Origin: an uncultured Flavobacteriales bacterium
Lineage (GTDB): Bacteria > Bacteroidota > Bacteroidia > Flavobacteriales_D > Crocinitomicaceae
Direction of reading: 5' to 3'
Assembly (NCBI GenBank): GCA_937973685.1
Contig: CALJKJ010000050.1
Location: 11,173 to 75,172 of the forward strand
Length of the DNA stretch: 64,000 bases
Part shown: in pieces, positions 44,688-52,574 of the stretch
Layout: each line of letters opens with the position of its first letter
Position numbering within the stretch: the first letter of the stretch is position 1
Notes under the pieces: generated by a model
Told to the model about the DNA's origin: nothing
Databases searched by the model: none
Seen by the model: only the letters and a program-made list of their open reading frames with translations
Program-made: the position numbers and the translations under genes

Positions 44688-45591
44688 CTATCATTAATTT
44701 TTGAGGAAGTTGTTTTGGCGCGTACAATACTATTTTTTCTTTTTTCGCAGTAACTGCTTCGTGGATCCAATAAATACCAGCAAAACGGCTACTTTTAACT
44801 ATTACTTCAATGCCATCTTTCGTTTTTTTGATGAATTGATGAGGACGGAAAAGCACCGATACACCGAGTATCTTGAGTTCATTTATTTGACCGAAGAATC
44901 GTGCTTCGTACAATGATGAAGGGAAATTGTAAAAATTATAAGGTGTATCTACTCGCTTTACCTCCCCTTTTTCAATAAAATAAATCTTTTTCGACCATTC
45001 TAAAACATCTTGCCCCTCATGTGAGACGAGAATACAGGTCATTTTTCTAATCTTGGAAAGTGACTGAATGTAATTGCCGATTTTTTGCTTCAAATGCGCA
45101 TCTAAATGGGCAAATGGTTCATCAAGTAACAAAACATCGGGTTCAACAGCTAATGCACGAGCAATTGCCAAGCGTTGTTGCTCACCTCCCGAAAGGGAAA
45201 TTGCCTTTTGTGACTTCAAATGAGTTAATTCGACTAAATCTAATAATTCATCCGAAAAAACGTTGCGCACATCTGTTGGTAAGTAAAGTATTTTTTGCTG
45301 TACGTTTTCTAAAACTGTGTGGTAAATATCTAACCCAAAATCTTGATTCACCAATTGAATTGCTTCGTGTCCAGGTACTAATTTTTGACTTGGTCCTTTG
45401 ACAATCTTTCCGTTTAAAAGAACTTCACCTGAAGATGGATCGAGTAGACCTGCAATAATTTTTAGTAAGGATGATTTTCCGCCACCGCTAGCACCAACAA
45501 TTCCTACAATTTCGCCTGCTTTTATTGATAAGGATATTTTCGATAAAATTTTCCTGTCAAAACGAAGTTGTATGTCGTTGATGACTAACAT
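44665..45591 (-). CDS. ABC transporter ATP-binding protein
   Basis: 308-residue nucleotide-binding subunit. Walker A is GASGGGKS (33-40), the signature LSGGEQQRLAIARAL is intact, Walker B is VLLLDEPFAHLD and the switch His lies in ILVSHEGQD. A C-terminal extension of about 80 residues (from about 225) resembles an OB/TOBE-like regulatory tail (FLFRPHQF-type VLFRPHQFI). No conventional permease gene is adjacent; the overlapping partner is a BrkB-family membrane protein. Substrate unknown. Confidence 0.88.
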   Translation of the reverse strand: MLVINDIQLRFDRKILSKISLSIKAGEIVGIVGASGGGKSSLLKIIAGLLDPSSGEVLLNGKIVKGPSQKLVPGHEAIQLVNQDFGLDIYHTVLENVQQKILYLPTDVRNVFSDELLDLVELTHLKSQKAISLSGGEQQRLAIARALAVEPDVLLLDEPFAHLDAHLKQKIGNYIQSLSKIRKMTCILVSHEGQDVLEWSKKIYFIEKGEVKRVDTPYNFYNFPSSLYEARFFGQINELKILGVSVLFRPHQFIKKTKDGIEVIVKSSRFAGIYWIHEAVTAKKEKIVLYAPKQLPQKLMIDVKKQRK

Positions 45592-45592
45592 C

Positions 45593-46012
45593 TTAGCCTT
45601 TTAATTCTTTTGGGAAATCAGATGATGCAATGTATACGCCAGAAACAGGGTTTTCGACATCTTCAATATCGTTCAAATAAACAGTTAATTTATTTTTCTC
45701 TGAATCAATTACGTATTCATCCATGCTTTTTTCAGAAAAAACTAACGAAGAAACTTCGCCATCACCTTCAAATTGAAATTTCATGACATCATTAATTGTA
45801 AAGGAAAACGCTTCGTTTTCACCCATTTCACCTGCTAATACAAATTCCTGATTACGCAGTACTTCTTTTAAAACGACATCTCCAACAATTTTAAATTCAT
45901 CTTCCCATTCGTAACGAATGTTTTCAGGTGAATCTTTACCATCGTGTTTTTCAAGCGCATATGCTTCAGAAAACGAACTGCTTTTTAAAAATACGGATAC
46001 AAAAAATGACAT
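45593..46012 (-). CDS. Small hypothetical protein
   Basis: 139 residues, acidic, no signal peptide or membrane helix and no family I recognise. It is strand-rich (FKIVGDVVLKEVLRNQEFVLAGE, FSFTINDVMKFQFEG, NKLTVYLNDIEDV). I start at ATG 46012 (MSFFVSVFLKSSSFSEA), because a -7 box lies 16 nt upstream; the in-frame TTG at 46093 lies before that promoter. It ends 1 bp before the ABC ATPase gene, so the three minus-strand genes 45593, 44665 and 43749 likely form an operon. Confidence 0.75.
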   Translation of the reverse strand: MSFFVSVFLKSSSFSEAYALEKHDGKDSPENIRYEWEDEFKIVGDVVLKEVLRNQEFVLAGEMGENEAFSFTINDVMKFQFEGDGEVSSLVFSEKSMDEYVIDSEKNKLTVYLNDIEDVENPVSGVYIASSDFPKELKG

Positions 46013-46028
46013 TTTTTCTAATTTTAAA

Positions 46029-46036
46029 CAAAGGTA
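46029..46036 (-). promoter_or_regulatory. -7 box of the small-protein/ABC/BrkB operon
   Basis: Minus-strand TACCTTTG, perfect TAnnTTTG, 16 nt before the ATG at 46012. Confidence 0.5.
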
Positions 46037-46117
46037 AACAAAGAAATTGGTGAAAGCTTGAATTACAAAACAAAGTGATAAAAGTTCAAACAATTAAAGC
46101 CATTGAAATATTCGAAC

Positions 46118-46125
46118 TATCTTTG
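46118..46125 (+). promoter_or_regulatory. -7 box of the rRNA methyltransferase operon
   Basis: TATCTTTG, perfect TAnnTTTG, 17 nt before the ATG at 46143. Confidence 0.5.
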
Positions 46126-46142
46126 CGAGAAATAAAAAACAT

Positions 46143-47315
46143 ATGCTTGCTTCGGTACAATTACTTCCACATAAAACACAATCCATCGAACGTCGTCACC
46201 CATGGATTTTCTCTGGTGCATTAAAAAAAATGCCCGAAGATGTTGCTGATGGACAAGTTGTAGCTGTACTGGATTCGCGCGGAAACGAATTAGCAAAAGG
46301 TCATTTCAATCACGGATCAATTGCTGTGCGCGTTTTGACATTTGAAAACGAAGCCATCGATCAAGCATTTTTTACAAAACGAATTACCAACGCGGTTGCT
46401 TTGCGAAAATTATTGGATTTATTTCGCTCAGACAATTCAATTTGTCGCCTAATTCACGGTGAAGGTGATGAACTTCCAGGCCTAGTTGTCGATTTTTATG
46501 GTGGTGTTGCAGTTATTCAATGTCATTCATTTGGTATGTACCAACAAATTGATTTAATTGTTGAAGCATTAAAATCAGCCTTAACGAACGAATTAACAGC
46601 TATTTATAACAAATCATCAGACACACTTCCTAAACGCGAGCAAATTATCGATGGTTACCTTTTTGGAACATGTGAAACGCCACATATTGCATTAGAAAAC
46701 GGTGTGAAATATAACATTGATTGGATCAATGGCCAAAAAACAGGATTCTTTATTGACCAACGCGAAAATCGTGCTTTATTAGCAAAATATAGTCGCGACA
46801 AAAAAATATTGAATACGTTTTGTTATTCTGGTGGATTTAGTTTGGCTGCATTAAAAAATGGCGCAAACGAAGTACATTCATTAGATAGTTCAAAAAAAGC
46901 AATCGAATTAACAGATAACAATATTCAATTAAACGATTTAGTTGACAAGCACACCTCAATTGTTGCTGATGCAATGGTTTACATTCGAGAAACGGGAGAA
47001 GATTTTGACATTGTAATTTTAGATCCGCCAGCTTTTGCAAAACACCGCGACAAACGCCACCAAGCGGTTCAAGGATACAAACGATTGAATGCAATGGCTA
47101 TGTCTCACATTCGCCCAGGCGGATTGTTAATGACGTATTCGTGTTCGCAAGTCGTTGACAAATCGTTGTTTACGCATACTATTATTGCTGCTGCAATTGA
47201 ATCAGGTCGTTCTGTTCGGATTTTGGAACAATTACACCAACCAGCAGATCACCCAATCAATGCTTTTCACCCAGAAGGAGAATATTTAAAAGGACTGTTA
47301 GTTCAAGTACTTTAA
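46143..47315 (+). CDS. Class I SAM-dependent rRNA methyltransferase, RlmI-like
   Basis: 390 residues: N-terminal PUA-type RNA-binding domain (ERRHPWIFSGALKKMPED) and a C-terminal Rossmann methyltransferase. TGFFIDQRENRALL and the catalytic-type motif LDPPAFAKHRD followed by YSCSQVV match the RlmI (YccW) family, which makes 5-methylcytosine in 23S rRNA. Position specificity is inferred. First gene of a tightly packed set with the MATE transporter and fmt (1-bp and 8-bp overlaps). Confidence 0.9.
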   Translation: MLASVQLLPHKTQSIERRHPWIFSGALKKMPEDVADGQVVAVLDSRGNELAKGHFNHGSIAVRVLTFENEAIDQAFFTKRITNAVALRKLLDLFRSDNSICRLIHGEGDELPGLVVDFYGGVAVIQCHSFGMYQQIDLIVEALKSALTNELTAIYNKSSDTLPKREQIIDGYLFGTCETPHIALENGVKYNIDWINGQKTGFFIDQRENRALLAKYSRDKKILNTFCYSGGFSLAALKNGANEVHSLDSSKKAIELTDNNIQLNDLVDKHTSIVADAMVYIRETGEDFDIVILDPPAFAKHRDKRHQAVQGYKRLNAMAMSHIRPGGLLMTYSCSQVVDKSLFTHTIIAAAIESGRSVRILEQLHQPADHPINAFHPEGEYLKGLLVQVL

Positions 47316-48649
47316 TGTTAGATATAGGCTTCAGCAAACTAATGAAATTTGCTCTTCCTATCATGTTGAGCGGTTTTATTCAATCTATTATCTCAATAAC
47401 AGACGCTGCTTTTTTGAGTCGGTATAGTACGTTAGCATACAATGCCTCTGGAAGTGCTGGTTTATGGTACATCACACTTTTCATGGTATTGATTGGTTTG
47501 AGTGATGGAGCGCAAATTGGCATGGCGCAAAAAATAGGCGAAGACGATAAAACAGGGTTTGCTGCTTTCTTTCAATCAAATATCATTATCCTTTTTTTTG
47601 GTGCTTGCTTGTTAACTGTCTTTGTTGTTTACTTTATGCCAACTATCAACGACTATTTGGTTAACGACAAAGCACTTTCAGCTGCACAACAATCGTTTCT
47701 AAAAATTAGGAGTTATGCCTTTTGGGCAGCAACAATTTCTTTGACTATTCAAGCAAGTTATTTGGCAATTGGAAAAACAAAACTTGTCCTTTATGCTGCA
47801 TTGATAGTTGCAAGTTCAAACATCATCTTGGATTATTTACTCGTTTTTGGAATTGGTTTTTTTCCTGAATGGGGACTTGAAGGTGCTGCTATTGCTTCTA
47901 CAAGTGCTGAAATACTAGGTATGTTGTTTTTGGTTAGTTCATTATTTATTAGTAAAACAGCTGGTTTGTTTCAATTGTTTCAGCAATCACTTGTATCGAT
48001 AAAACAAATCAAAACGAATTTAACTATTGGCATTCCATTGTTGTTTCAAGGATTGATAGCCCTTTCTATTTGGACGCTTTTTTTTAGTTGGATCGAACAA
48101 ATGGGAAGTAATGAATTATCCATCTCCTTGAATATTCGTTATATCTATTTCCTTGCCTTTATTCCGGTATGGGGTTTTGCAGCCACGACGAAAACATACA
48201 TCGCACAATATATAGGAGCGAAAGCATATGATCAATTACCGATCATTCAAAAACGCATTCAATTGTTGACCGTTTTGTTTTTATTCATAACGTTTCACGG
48301 TGCTTTATTTTATCCTGAATTATTGATCAAGCTTGTCAATAGTAATCCTCAGCAAATAAAAGAAAGCGCTGCTATTTTACGATTAATAAGTGGTTCTATA
48401 TTAATTTACGGAATTGGAAGTGTCTATTTCCAAACAATTAGCGGAAGTGGAAATACACGCGTTACATTTCTAGTAGAACTACTTTCAACTATAGCTTACA
48501 TTTCAGCTGCATATTTATTTATTAAAGTTTGGCACTTACCTTTGTATCAAGTTTGGTTGGTTGAATATGTTTATTTTATCGTGATGGCAGTTGCATCAGT
48601 TACCTATTTAAGATTTTATAATTGGACAAAAGAAGAAGTACATGAATGA
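47315..48649 (+). CDS. MATE family efflux transporter
   Basis: 444-residue inner-membrane protein with about twelve helices in two related halves, characteristic of MATE cation-coupled exporters (opening FALPIMLSGFIQSIISITDAAFLSRY). Substrate unknown. Start ATG overlaps the stop of the methyltransferase gene by 1 bp, and its end overlaps fmt by 8 bp. Confidence 0.9.
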   Translation: MLDIGFSKLMKFALPIMLSGFIQSIISITDAAFLSRYSTLAYNASGSAGLWYITLFMVLIGLSDGAQIGMAQKIGEDDKTGFAAFFQSNIIILFFGACLLTVFVVYFMPTINDYLVNDKALSAAQQSFLKIRSYAFWAATISLTIQASYLAIGKTKLVLYAALIVASSNIILDYLLVFGIGFFPEWGLEGAAIASTSAEILGMLFLVSSLFISKTAGLFQLFQQSLVSIKQIKTNLTIGIPLLFQGLIALSIWTLFFSWIEQMGSNELSISLNIRYIYFLAFIPVWGFAATTKTYIAQYIGAKAYDQLPIIQKRIQLLTVLFLFITFHGALFYPELLIKLVNSNPQQIKESAAILRLISGSILIYGIGSVYFQTISGSGNTRVTFLVELLSTIAYISAAYLFIKVWHLPLYQVWLVEYVYFIVMAVASVTYLRFYNWTKEEVHE

Positions 48650-49598
48650 TTTGAGAATAGTTTTTATGGGAACGCCCACTTTCTCCGTTGGGATATTAAA
48701 TGCAATGAAAAATTCAAACAAAAATATTGTTGGAATCGTAACTGTTGCAGATAAACCAGCTGGAAGAGGGCAGCAAATGCAGGAAAGTCCAGTAAAACAA
48801 TTTGCAATTGAAAACACCATTCCTGTGCTTCAACCCGAAAAATTAAAAGATGCTACATTTTTATCGGAACTTGCTACTTTGAATGCCGATGTTTTTGTTG
48901 TTGTCGCTTTCCGAATGCTTCCAAAAGAAGTTTGGCAGATGCCCAAAAAAGGAACCTTTAATTTACACGCATCATTACTTCCCGATTATAGAGGAGCTGC
49001 TCCTATTAATTGGTCAATAATAAATGGCGACAAAGTTACTGGTGTGTCCACATTCTTTATCGATGAAAAAATTGATACGGGAAATATCATTGGCCAAACC
49101 AAAATGGAAATTGCAGATAACGAAACAGCAGGCGAATTACATGACCGTATGATTATAACAGGCGGGGATTTAGTAGTTGAAACGCTTAATCGAATTGCAT
49201 TGAATAACGTTTCGTTGACTCCTCAAGAAAATTGTATTGATTCACCTGTTCGTCCTGCTCCTAAATTATTCAAAGAGAACACAAAAATTAACTGGACTGA
49301 TTCAGCTGAAAAAATTCACCAATTAATTTGTGGCTTGAGCCCTTATCCTACTGCTTGGTCAGTCTGGGAAAATAGCAAAGGCGAACAAAAAACAATTAAA
49401 TTTTTCAAATCTACTTGGTTAGCTGAAACTTCAGATCGCGGAGCATTGTCGCTTTGGAACGACAAGCAAACCATTTATGTAAAATGTGAAAGTGGCATTT
49501 TATGTATTCATGAATTCCAAATTGAAGGAAAAAAACGGTTGTTTGCAAAAGATTGGTTAGTCGGAAACGCTTGTTCTGATTGGAAAATTGTACAATAA
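48642..49598 (+). CDS. fmt: Methionyl-tRNA formyltransferase
   Basis: 318 residues; formylates initiator Met-tRNA using 10-formyltetrahydrofolate. Catalytic residues Asn107, His109 (FNLHASLLPDYRGAAPI) and Asp145 (EKIDTG) are present, with a C-terminal tRNA-binding domain from about 205. Standard length. Overlaps the MATE gene, so expression is coupled. Confidence 0.95.
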   Translation: MNDLRIVFMGTPTFSVGILNAMKNSNKNIVGIVTVADKPAGRGQQMQESPVKQFAIENTIPVLQPEKLKDATFLSELATLNADVFVVVAFRMLPKEVWQMPKKGTFNLHASLLPDYRGAAPINWSIINGDKVTGVSTFFIDEKIDTGNIIGQTKMEIADNETAGELHDRMIITGGDLVVETLNRIALNNVSLTPQENCIDSPVRPAPKLFKENTKINWTDSAEKIHQLICGLSPYPTAWSVWENSKGEQKTIKFFKSTWLAETSDRGALSLWNDKQTIYVKCESGILCIHEFQIEGKKRLFAKDWLVGNACSDWKIVQ

Positions 49599-49638
49599 GT
49601 AATTTGTTACTTGCCAATCATATACGCAATAATACGTA

Positions 49639-49675
49639 TAAATACACGGCGGTTATCAACAATTATGTGTATTTA
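49639..49675. repeat. Inverted repeat between fmt and the HU gene
   Basis: 9-bp arms TAAATACAC (49639-49647) and GTGTATTTA (49667-49675) around a 19-nt loop, without a T-run. It may be a weak transcription end signal for fmt or a regulatory element. Confidence 0.35.
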
Positions 49676-49707
49676 TTAACAAAACACACTCTTTTTATCT
49701 GAAACCC

Positions 49708-49737
49708 TTTGTAGGCTTGGATATTCCTATAAATTTG
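49708..49737 (+). promoter_or_regulatory. Promoter of the HU gene
   Basis: TTTG (49708-49711), 18-nt spacer, TAAATTTG (49730-49737). Predicts a leader of about 35 nt. Confidence 0.75.
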
Positions 49738-49778
49738 TTGTGTTAAAATAATTGAATCATTCAAAAAAACACCAAACT

Positions 49779-50051
49779 ATGAACAAAGCAGAATTAATTG
49801 ACGCTATTGCTTCTGAAGCAGGTTTGTCAAAAGCAGATGCAAAAAAAGCATTAGACGCATTCGTAAGTGCAACTGGGGCAGCATTGAAAAAAGGAGATCG
49901 CCTTTCTTTAGTAGGTTTCGGATCTTTCTCAGTTTCTAAAAGAGAAGCTAGAACAGGACGTAATCCTCAAACAGGAAAAGAAATCAAAATCGCTGCAAAA
50001 AATGTAGTACGATTCAAAGCTGGTGCTGAACTTTCTAGCTCAGTTAACTAA
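49779..50051 (+). CDS. HU family DNA-binding protein
   Basis: 90-residue nucleoid protein that bends and compacts DNA as a dimer. MNKAELIDAIASEAGLSK and the DNA-contacting arm GFGSFSVSKREARTGRNPQTG are textbook HU. I start at ATG 49779; the upstream in-frame codon at 49752 adds a non-conserved tail. Strong promoter and strong terminator fit an abundant protein. Confidence 0.96.
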   Translation: MNKAELIDAIASEAGLSKADAKKALDAFVSATGAALKKGDRLSLVGFGSFSVSKREARTGRNPQTGKEIKIAAKNVVRFKAGAELSSSVN

Positions 50052-50075
50052 GAATAGTATTCTTTTTTAAGATTT

Positions 50076-50108
50076 AAAAGTCCTTTCGAAACGAAAGGAC
50101 TTTTTTTG
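50076..50108 (+). terminator. Rho-independent terminator of the HU gene
   Basis: 13-bp perfect stem AAAAGTCCTTTCG with its complement (50076-50088, 50092-50104), 3-nt loop, seven or more T. Confidence 0.92.
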
Positions 50109-50159
50109 TTTTTACAAACTGAAAATTACATGAGAATGTGTGTGTTTGATTTAAGAAAT

Positions 50160-50201
50160 GGTCTGTCTGCAGCTTTACCACAATTTACCCGGGTAATTAA
50201 T
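50160..50201 (+). repeat. Interspersed repeat family B, copy 2
   Basis: GTCTGCAGCTTTACCACA then ATTTACCCGGGTAATTAA; closest to the copy at 38238, with a palindromic TTACCCGGGTAA. Confidence 0.7.
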
Positions 50202-50212
50202 TCTACAATGCA

Positions 50213-50252
50213 GTCAAACTAAAGCTTTACAACAATTTACCCAGGTAATTAA
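50213..50252 (+). repeat. Interspersed repeat family B, copy 3
   Basis: AAGCTTTACAACA then ATTTACCCAGGTAATTAA, in tandem with copy 2 (period about 52 bp); the palindrome has one mismatch. Confidence 0.65.
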
Positions 50253-50329
50253 TCCCAACTAAAAACACAAAATCCGCTCCCCAAATCCAAATCTCTTTAT
50301 TCAAAATCCTTTCATTTTTTAAAAAAAAT

Positions 50330-50337
50330 TAATTTTG
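50330..50337 (+). promoter_or_regulatory. -7 box immediately before trmH
   Basis: TAATTTTG, perfect TAnnTTTG, ending 4 nt before the ATG at 50342; predicts a leaderless or nearly leaderless mRNA. Confidence 0.5.
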
Positions 50338-50341
50338 TGAC

Positions 50342-51019
50342 ATGAACGAAAAATTACTTGCTGCTTTTTACGAAATGATACCAGAGGCAAAGCGTTTACT
50401 TTTTGATAAAATTGCGCAAGAACGAACAAAACACTTAACTGTTGTTCTGGAAAATATTTACCAAGAACACAATGCAAGTGCTGTTTTGAGAACCTGCGAT
50501 TGTTTTGGAATACAAGAATTACACGTCGTTGAAAGTAAAAATCAATACAAAATTCAACGTGACATTGCACGCGGAGCAGGAAGTTGGGTTGATATGTACA
50601 ATTACAACGAAGGTGATACCGCTCTAATGGACTGCATCACTAACTTAAAAAATAACGGTTATAAAATAGTTGCACTAACTCCAGAGGCAAACCAACACAC
50701 TATATTTGACATCCCAATAGATCAACCGTTGGCCTTAACATTTGGTACAGAATGGGAAGGTATTTCTGATGACGTTCGCGCAACAGCTGATTATCAAATC
50801 AGTATACCTATGGTTGGTTTTACAGAAAGTTTTAATGTTTCAGTTTCAGCTGCTTTAACGCTACAAGCTATTCGCCATCGCTTGGATAACAGTGCGATAG
50901 ATTGGAAACTCTCAAATGAAGAGCAAATTACAACCAAATTAAAGTGGTGCCAAAAATACATGCGCAATGGCGACGTTGTAAGAAGAGATTTAGAGAGACG
51001 TTTGAATGAAATTGAGTAA
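50342..51019 (+). CDS. trmH: TrmH family tRNA 2'-O-methyltransferase
   Basis: 225-residue SPOUT methyltransferase resembling TrmH, which methylates the ribose of G18 in tRNA. The three SPOUT motifs are present: NASAVLRTCDCFG (motif 1), LTFGTEWEGIS (motif 2) and IPMVGFTESFNVSVSAALTL (motif 3, forming the trefoil knot). Standard TrmH length with a C-terminal basic helix. Single-gene transcript. Confidence 0.9.
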   Translation: MNEKLLAAFYEMIPEAKRLLFDKIAQERTKHLTVVLENIYQEHNASAVLRTCDCFGIQELHVVESKNQYKIQRDIARGAGSWVDMYNYNEGDTALMDCITNLKNNGYKIVALTPEANQHTIFDIPIDQPLALTFGTEWEGISDDVRATADYQISIPMVGFTESFNVSVSAALTLQAIRHRLDNSAIDWKLSNEEQITTKLKWCQKYMRNGDVVRRDLERRLNEIE

Positions 51020-51067
51020 AAAACGTATTTTTTTTCAACATATCTTCCTGTTATTTAGGTATTTTAC

Positions 51068-51075
51068 TACATTTG
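51068..51075 (+). promoter_or_regulatory. -7 box of the bTHX gene
   Basis: TACATTTG, perfect TAnnTTTG, 33 nt before the ATG at 51109. No clear -33 box. Confidence 0.5.
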
Positions 51076-51108
51076 TATTCAAGTTCAATTCATTGAAAAA
51101 GTAATAAC

Positions 51109-51351
51109 ATGGGAAAAGGGGATATTAAAAGTGCTAAAGGGAAACGTACAAACGGTTCATACGGTAACTCAAGAAAAAGAAAAAGTACAGCTAAAGTTGT
51201 CGTTTCAAAAAAATCAGAAGAAAAAGTAACTGAGAAAAAAGTTGCAGCTAAAAAACCAGCTGTCAAAAAAGCCCCTGCAAAAACAACAACAGAAAAAGCT
51301 GCACCTAAAAAAGTTGCTGCTAAAAAAACAGTTGAGAAAACAGCAGAATAA
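51109..51351 (+). CDS. 30S ribosomal protein THX with Lys/Ala-rich tail
   Basis: 80 residues. The first 25, MGKGDIKSAKGKRTNGSYG and then NSRKRK, match the small ribosomal protein bTHX, which sits at the head of the 30S subunit. Residues 26-80 are a repetitive Lys/Ala/Pro/Thr-rich tail (KKVAAKKPAVKKAPAKTTTEK) like histone H1-type proteins; the ordinary bTHX is far shorter. Own -7 box and terminator. The role of the tail, perhaps extra RNA or DNA binding, is speculation. Confidence 0.85.
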   Translation: MGKGDIKSAKGKRTNGSYGNSRKRKSTAKVVVSKKSEEKVTEKKVAAKKPAVKKAPAKTTTEKAAPKKVAAKKTVEKTAE

Positions 51352-51375
51352 TAATAATTTTGCTTAATCATATTT

Positions 51376-51408
51376 AAAAGACTTGCATGTTATGCAGGTC
51401 TTTTTTTT
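51376..51408 (+). terminator. Rho-independent terminator of the bTHX gene
   Basis: 13-bp stem (51376-51388 with 51392-51404, one G-U pair; core AAAAGACTTGCAT), 3-nt loop and eight T. Confidence 0.92.
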
Positions 51409-51470
51409 GTTTATAACTCGGTATAAAAAATTCAATAAACTTTCAGCAATAAACACGAAATTTGCACCAT

Positions 51471-51478
51471 TATTTTTG
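51471..51478 (+). promoter_or_regulatory. -7 box of the serC operon
   Basis: TATTTTTG, perfect TAnnTTTG, 24 nt before the serC ATG. Confidence 0.5.
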
Positions 51479-51502
51479 TGCATTTTAGCAGCCTTTTTTA
51501 TC

Positions 51503-52573
51503 ATGAAAAAACACAATTTTGGCGCTGGACCTTGTATACTTCCAGCAAACGTTTTCGAACTAGCAGCTCAAGCTGTTGTTGACTTTAATGGCTTATCTAT
51601 CTTAGAAATATCTCATCGAAGCAAAGAGTTTGAACAAGTTATGGTCGAAGCTCGTCAATTAGTGAAAGATGCACTCTCCATTTCAGACGATTACGAGGTA
51701 TTATTTTTACAAGGTGGTGCTTCTCTTGGATTTTCAATTGCAGCATTAAACATGATGCGCAAAAATAAAAAAGCTGGTTACTTAAAAACAGGAACCTGGG
51801 CTGAAGGAGCAATCAAAGAAGCAAAAAAAGTTGGTGTTGCTGTTTCAATTGTAGGAAGTTCTGAGGATAAAAACTATAACTATATTCCAACTGAATTAGT
51901 ATTTGAATCGGATTTGGATTACCTACACTACACGTCAAACAATACGATTTTTGGAACACAGTTTCATGATATCCCTTCAACAAATCTACCACTCGTTTGT
52001 GATATGTCTTCTGATATTTTCTCGAAAACAATCGATATCTCAAAATTCGATTTGATATATGCTGGAGCACAGAAAAACCTTGGTCCTGCTGGGACAACAT
52101 TATACATTGTGAAAAAAGAGGCTTTGGGAAAATCAACATCTCCTTTCCTACCGTCTTACTTGGATCTAAAATTGCATGCGGACAAAGATTCGATGTACAA
52201 TACTCCGCCAGTTTTTTCAGTGTATGTCGCTATGCTCAACTTACGTGAATTAATCAAGAATGGTGGCGTAGCAGCAATTGAAAAAACGAATAACGAAAAA
52301 GCAGCTATACTTTATAACGAAATAGACAACAATCCCCTATTCATTGGAACAGCAAATAAAAGCGATCGTTCTAAAATGAATGTCAACTTTCTTTTATCAA
52401 ACGATGCACTTAAAAATCAATTTGACGAATGCTGGAAATCAGCTGGAATTGTTGGGTTGAATGGGCATCGTTCTGTTGGTGGTTACCGTGCATCAATTTA
52501 CAATGCATTACCGCTTGAAAGTGTCCAAGTTTTAGTCGATGTCATGAAAGAATTTGGAAAGAAAAATGGATAA
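51503..52573 (+). CDS. serC: Phosphoserine aminotransferase
   Basis: 356-residue PLP enzyme making 3-phosphoserine from 3-phosphohydroxypyruvate. MKKHNFGAGPCILP is the typical start and the PLP lysine is Lys191 (YAGAQKNLGPAG). I use ATG 51503; the in-frame extension to 51383 crosses the upstream terminator and the -7 box. serA follows at once, so consecutive steps of serine synthesis are co-transcribed. Confidence 0.96.
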   Translation: MKKHNFGAGPCILPANVFELAAQAVVDFNGLSILEISHRSKEFEQVMVEARQLVKDALSISDDYEVLFLQGGASLGFSIAALNMMRKNKKAGYLKTGTWAEGAIKEAKKVGVAVSIVGSSEDKNYNYIPTELVFESDLDYLHYTSNNTIFGTQFHDIPSTNLPLVCDMSSDIFSKTIDISKFDLIYAGAQKNLGPAGTTLYIVKKEALGKSTSPFLPSYLDLKLHADKDSMYNTPPVFSVYVAMLNLRELIKNGGVAAIEKTNNEKAAILYNEIDNNPLFIGTANKSDRSKMNVNFLLSNDALKNQFDECWKSAGIVGLNGHRSVGGYRASIYNALPLESVQVLVDVMKEFGKKNG

Positions 52574-52574
52574 A

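Noticed and set aside
49597..49612. Small hairpin AAGTAA-TTTG-TTACTT at the fmt end
   Set aside because: Short stem without G+C pairs or T-run; too weak to call a terminator.
50160..50252. CRISPR array
   Set aside because: Only two units in tandem, imperfect, with about 11 bp between them; no cas genes in the window.
51383..51502. Upstream extension of serC
   Set aside because: It begins inside the bTHX terminator and crosses the likely serC promoter.
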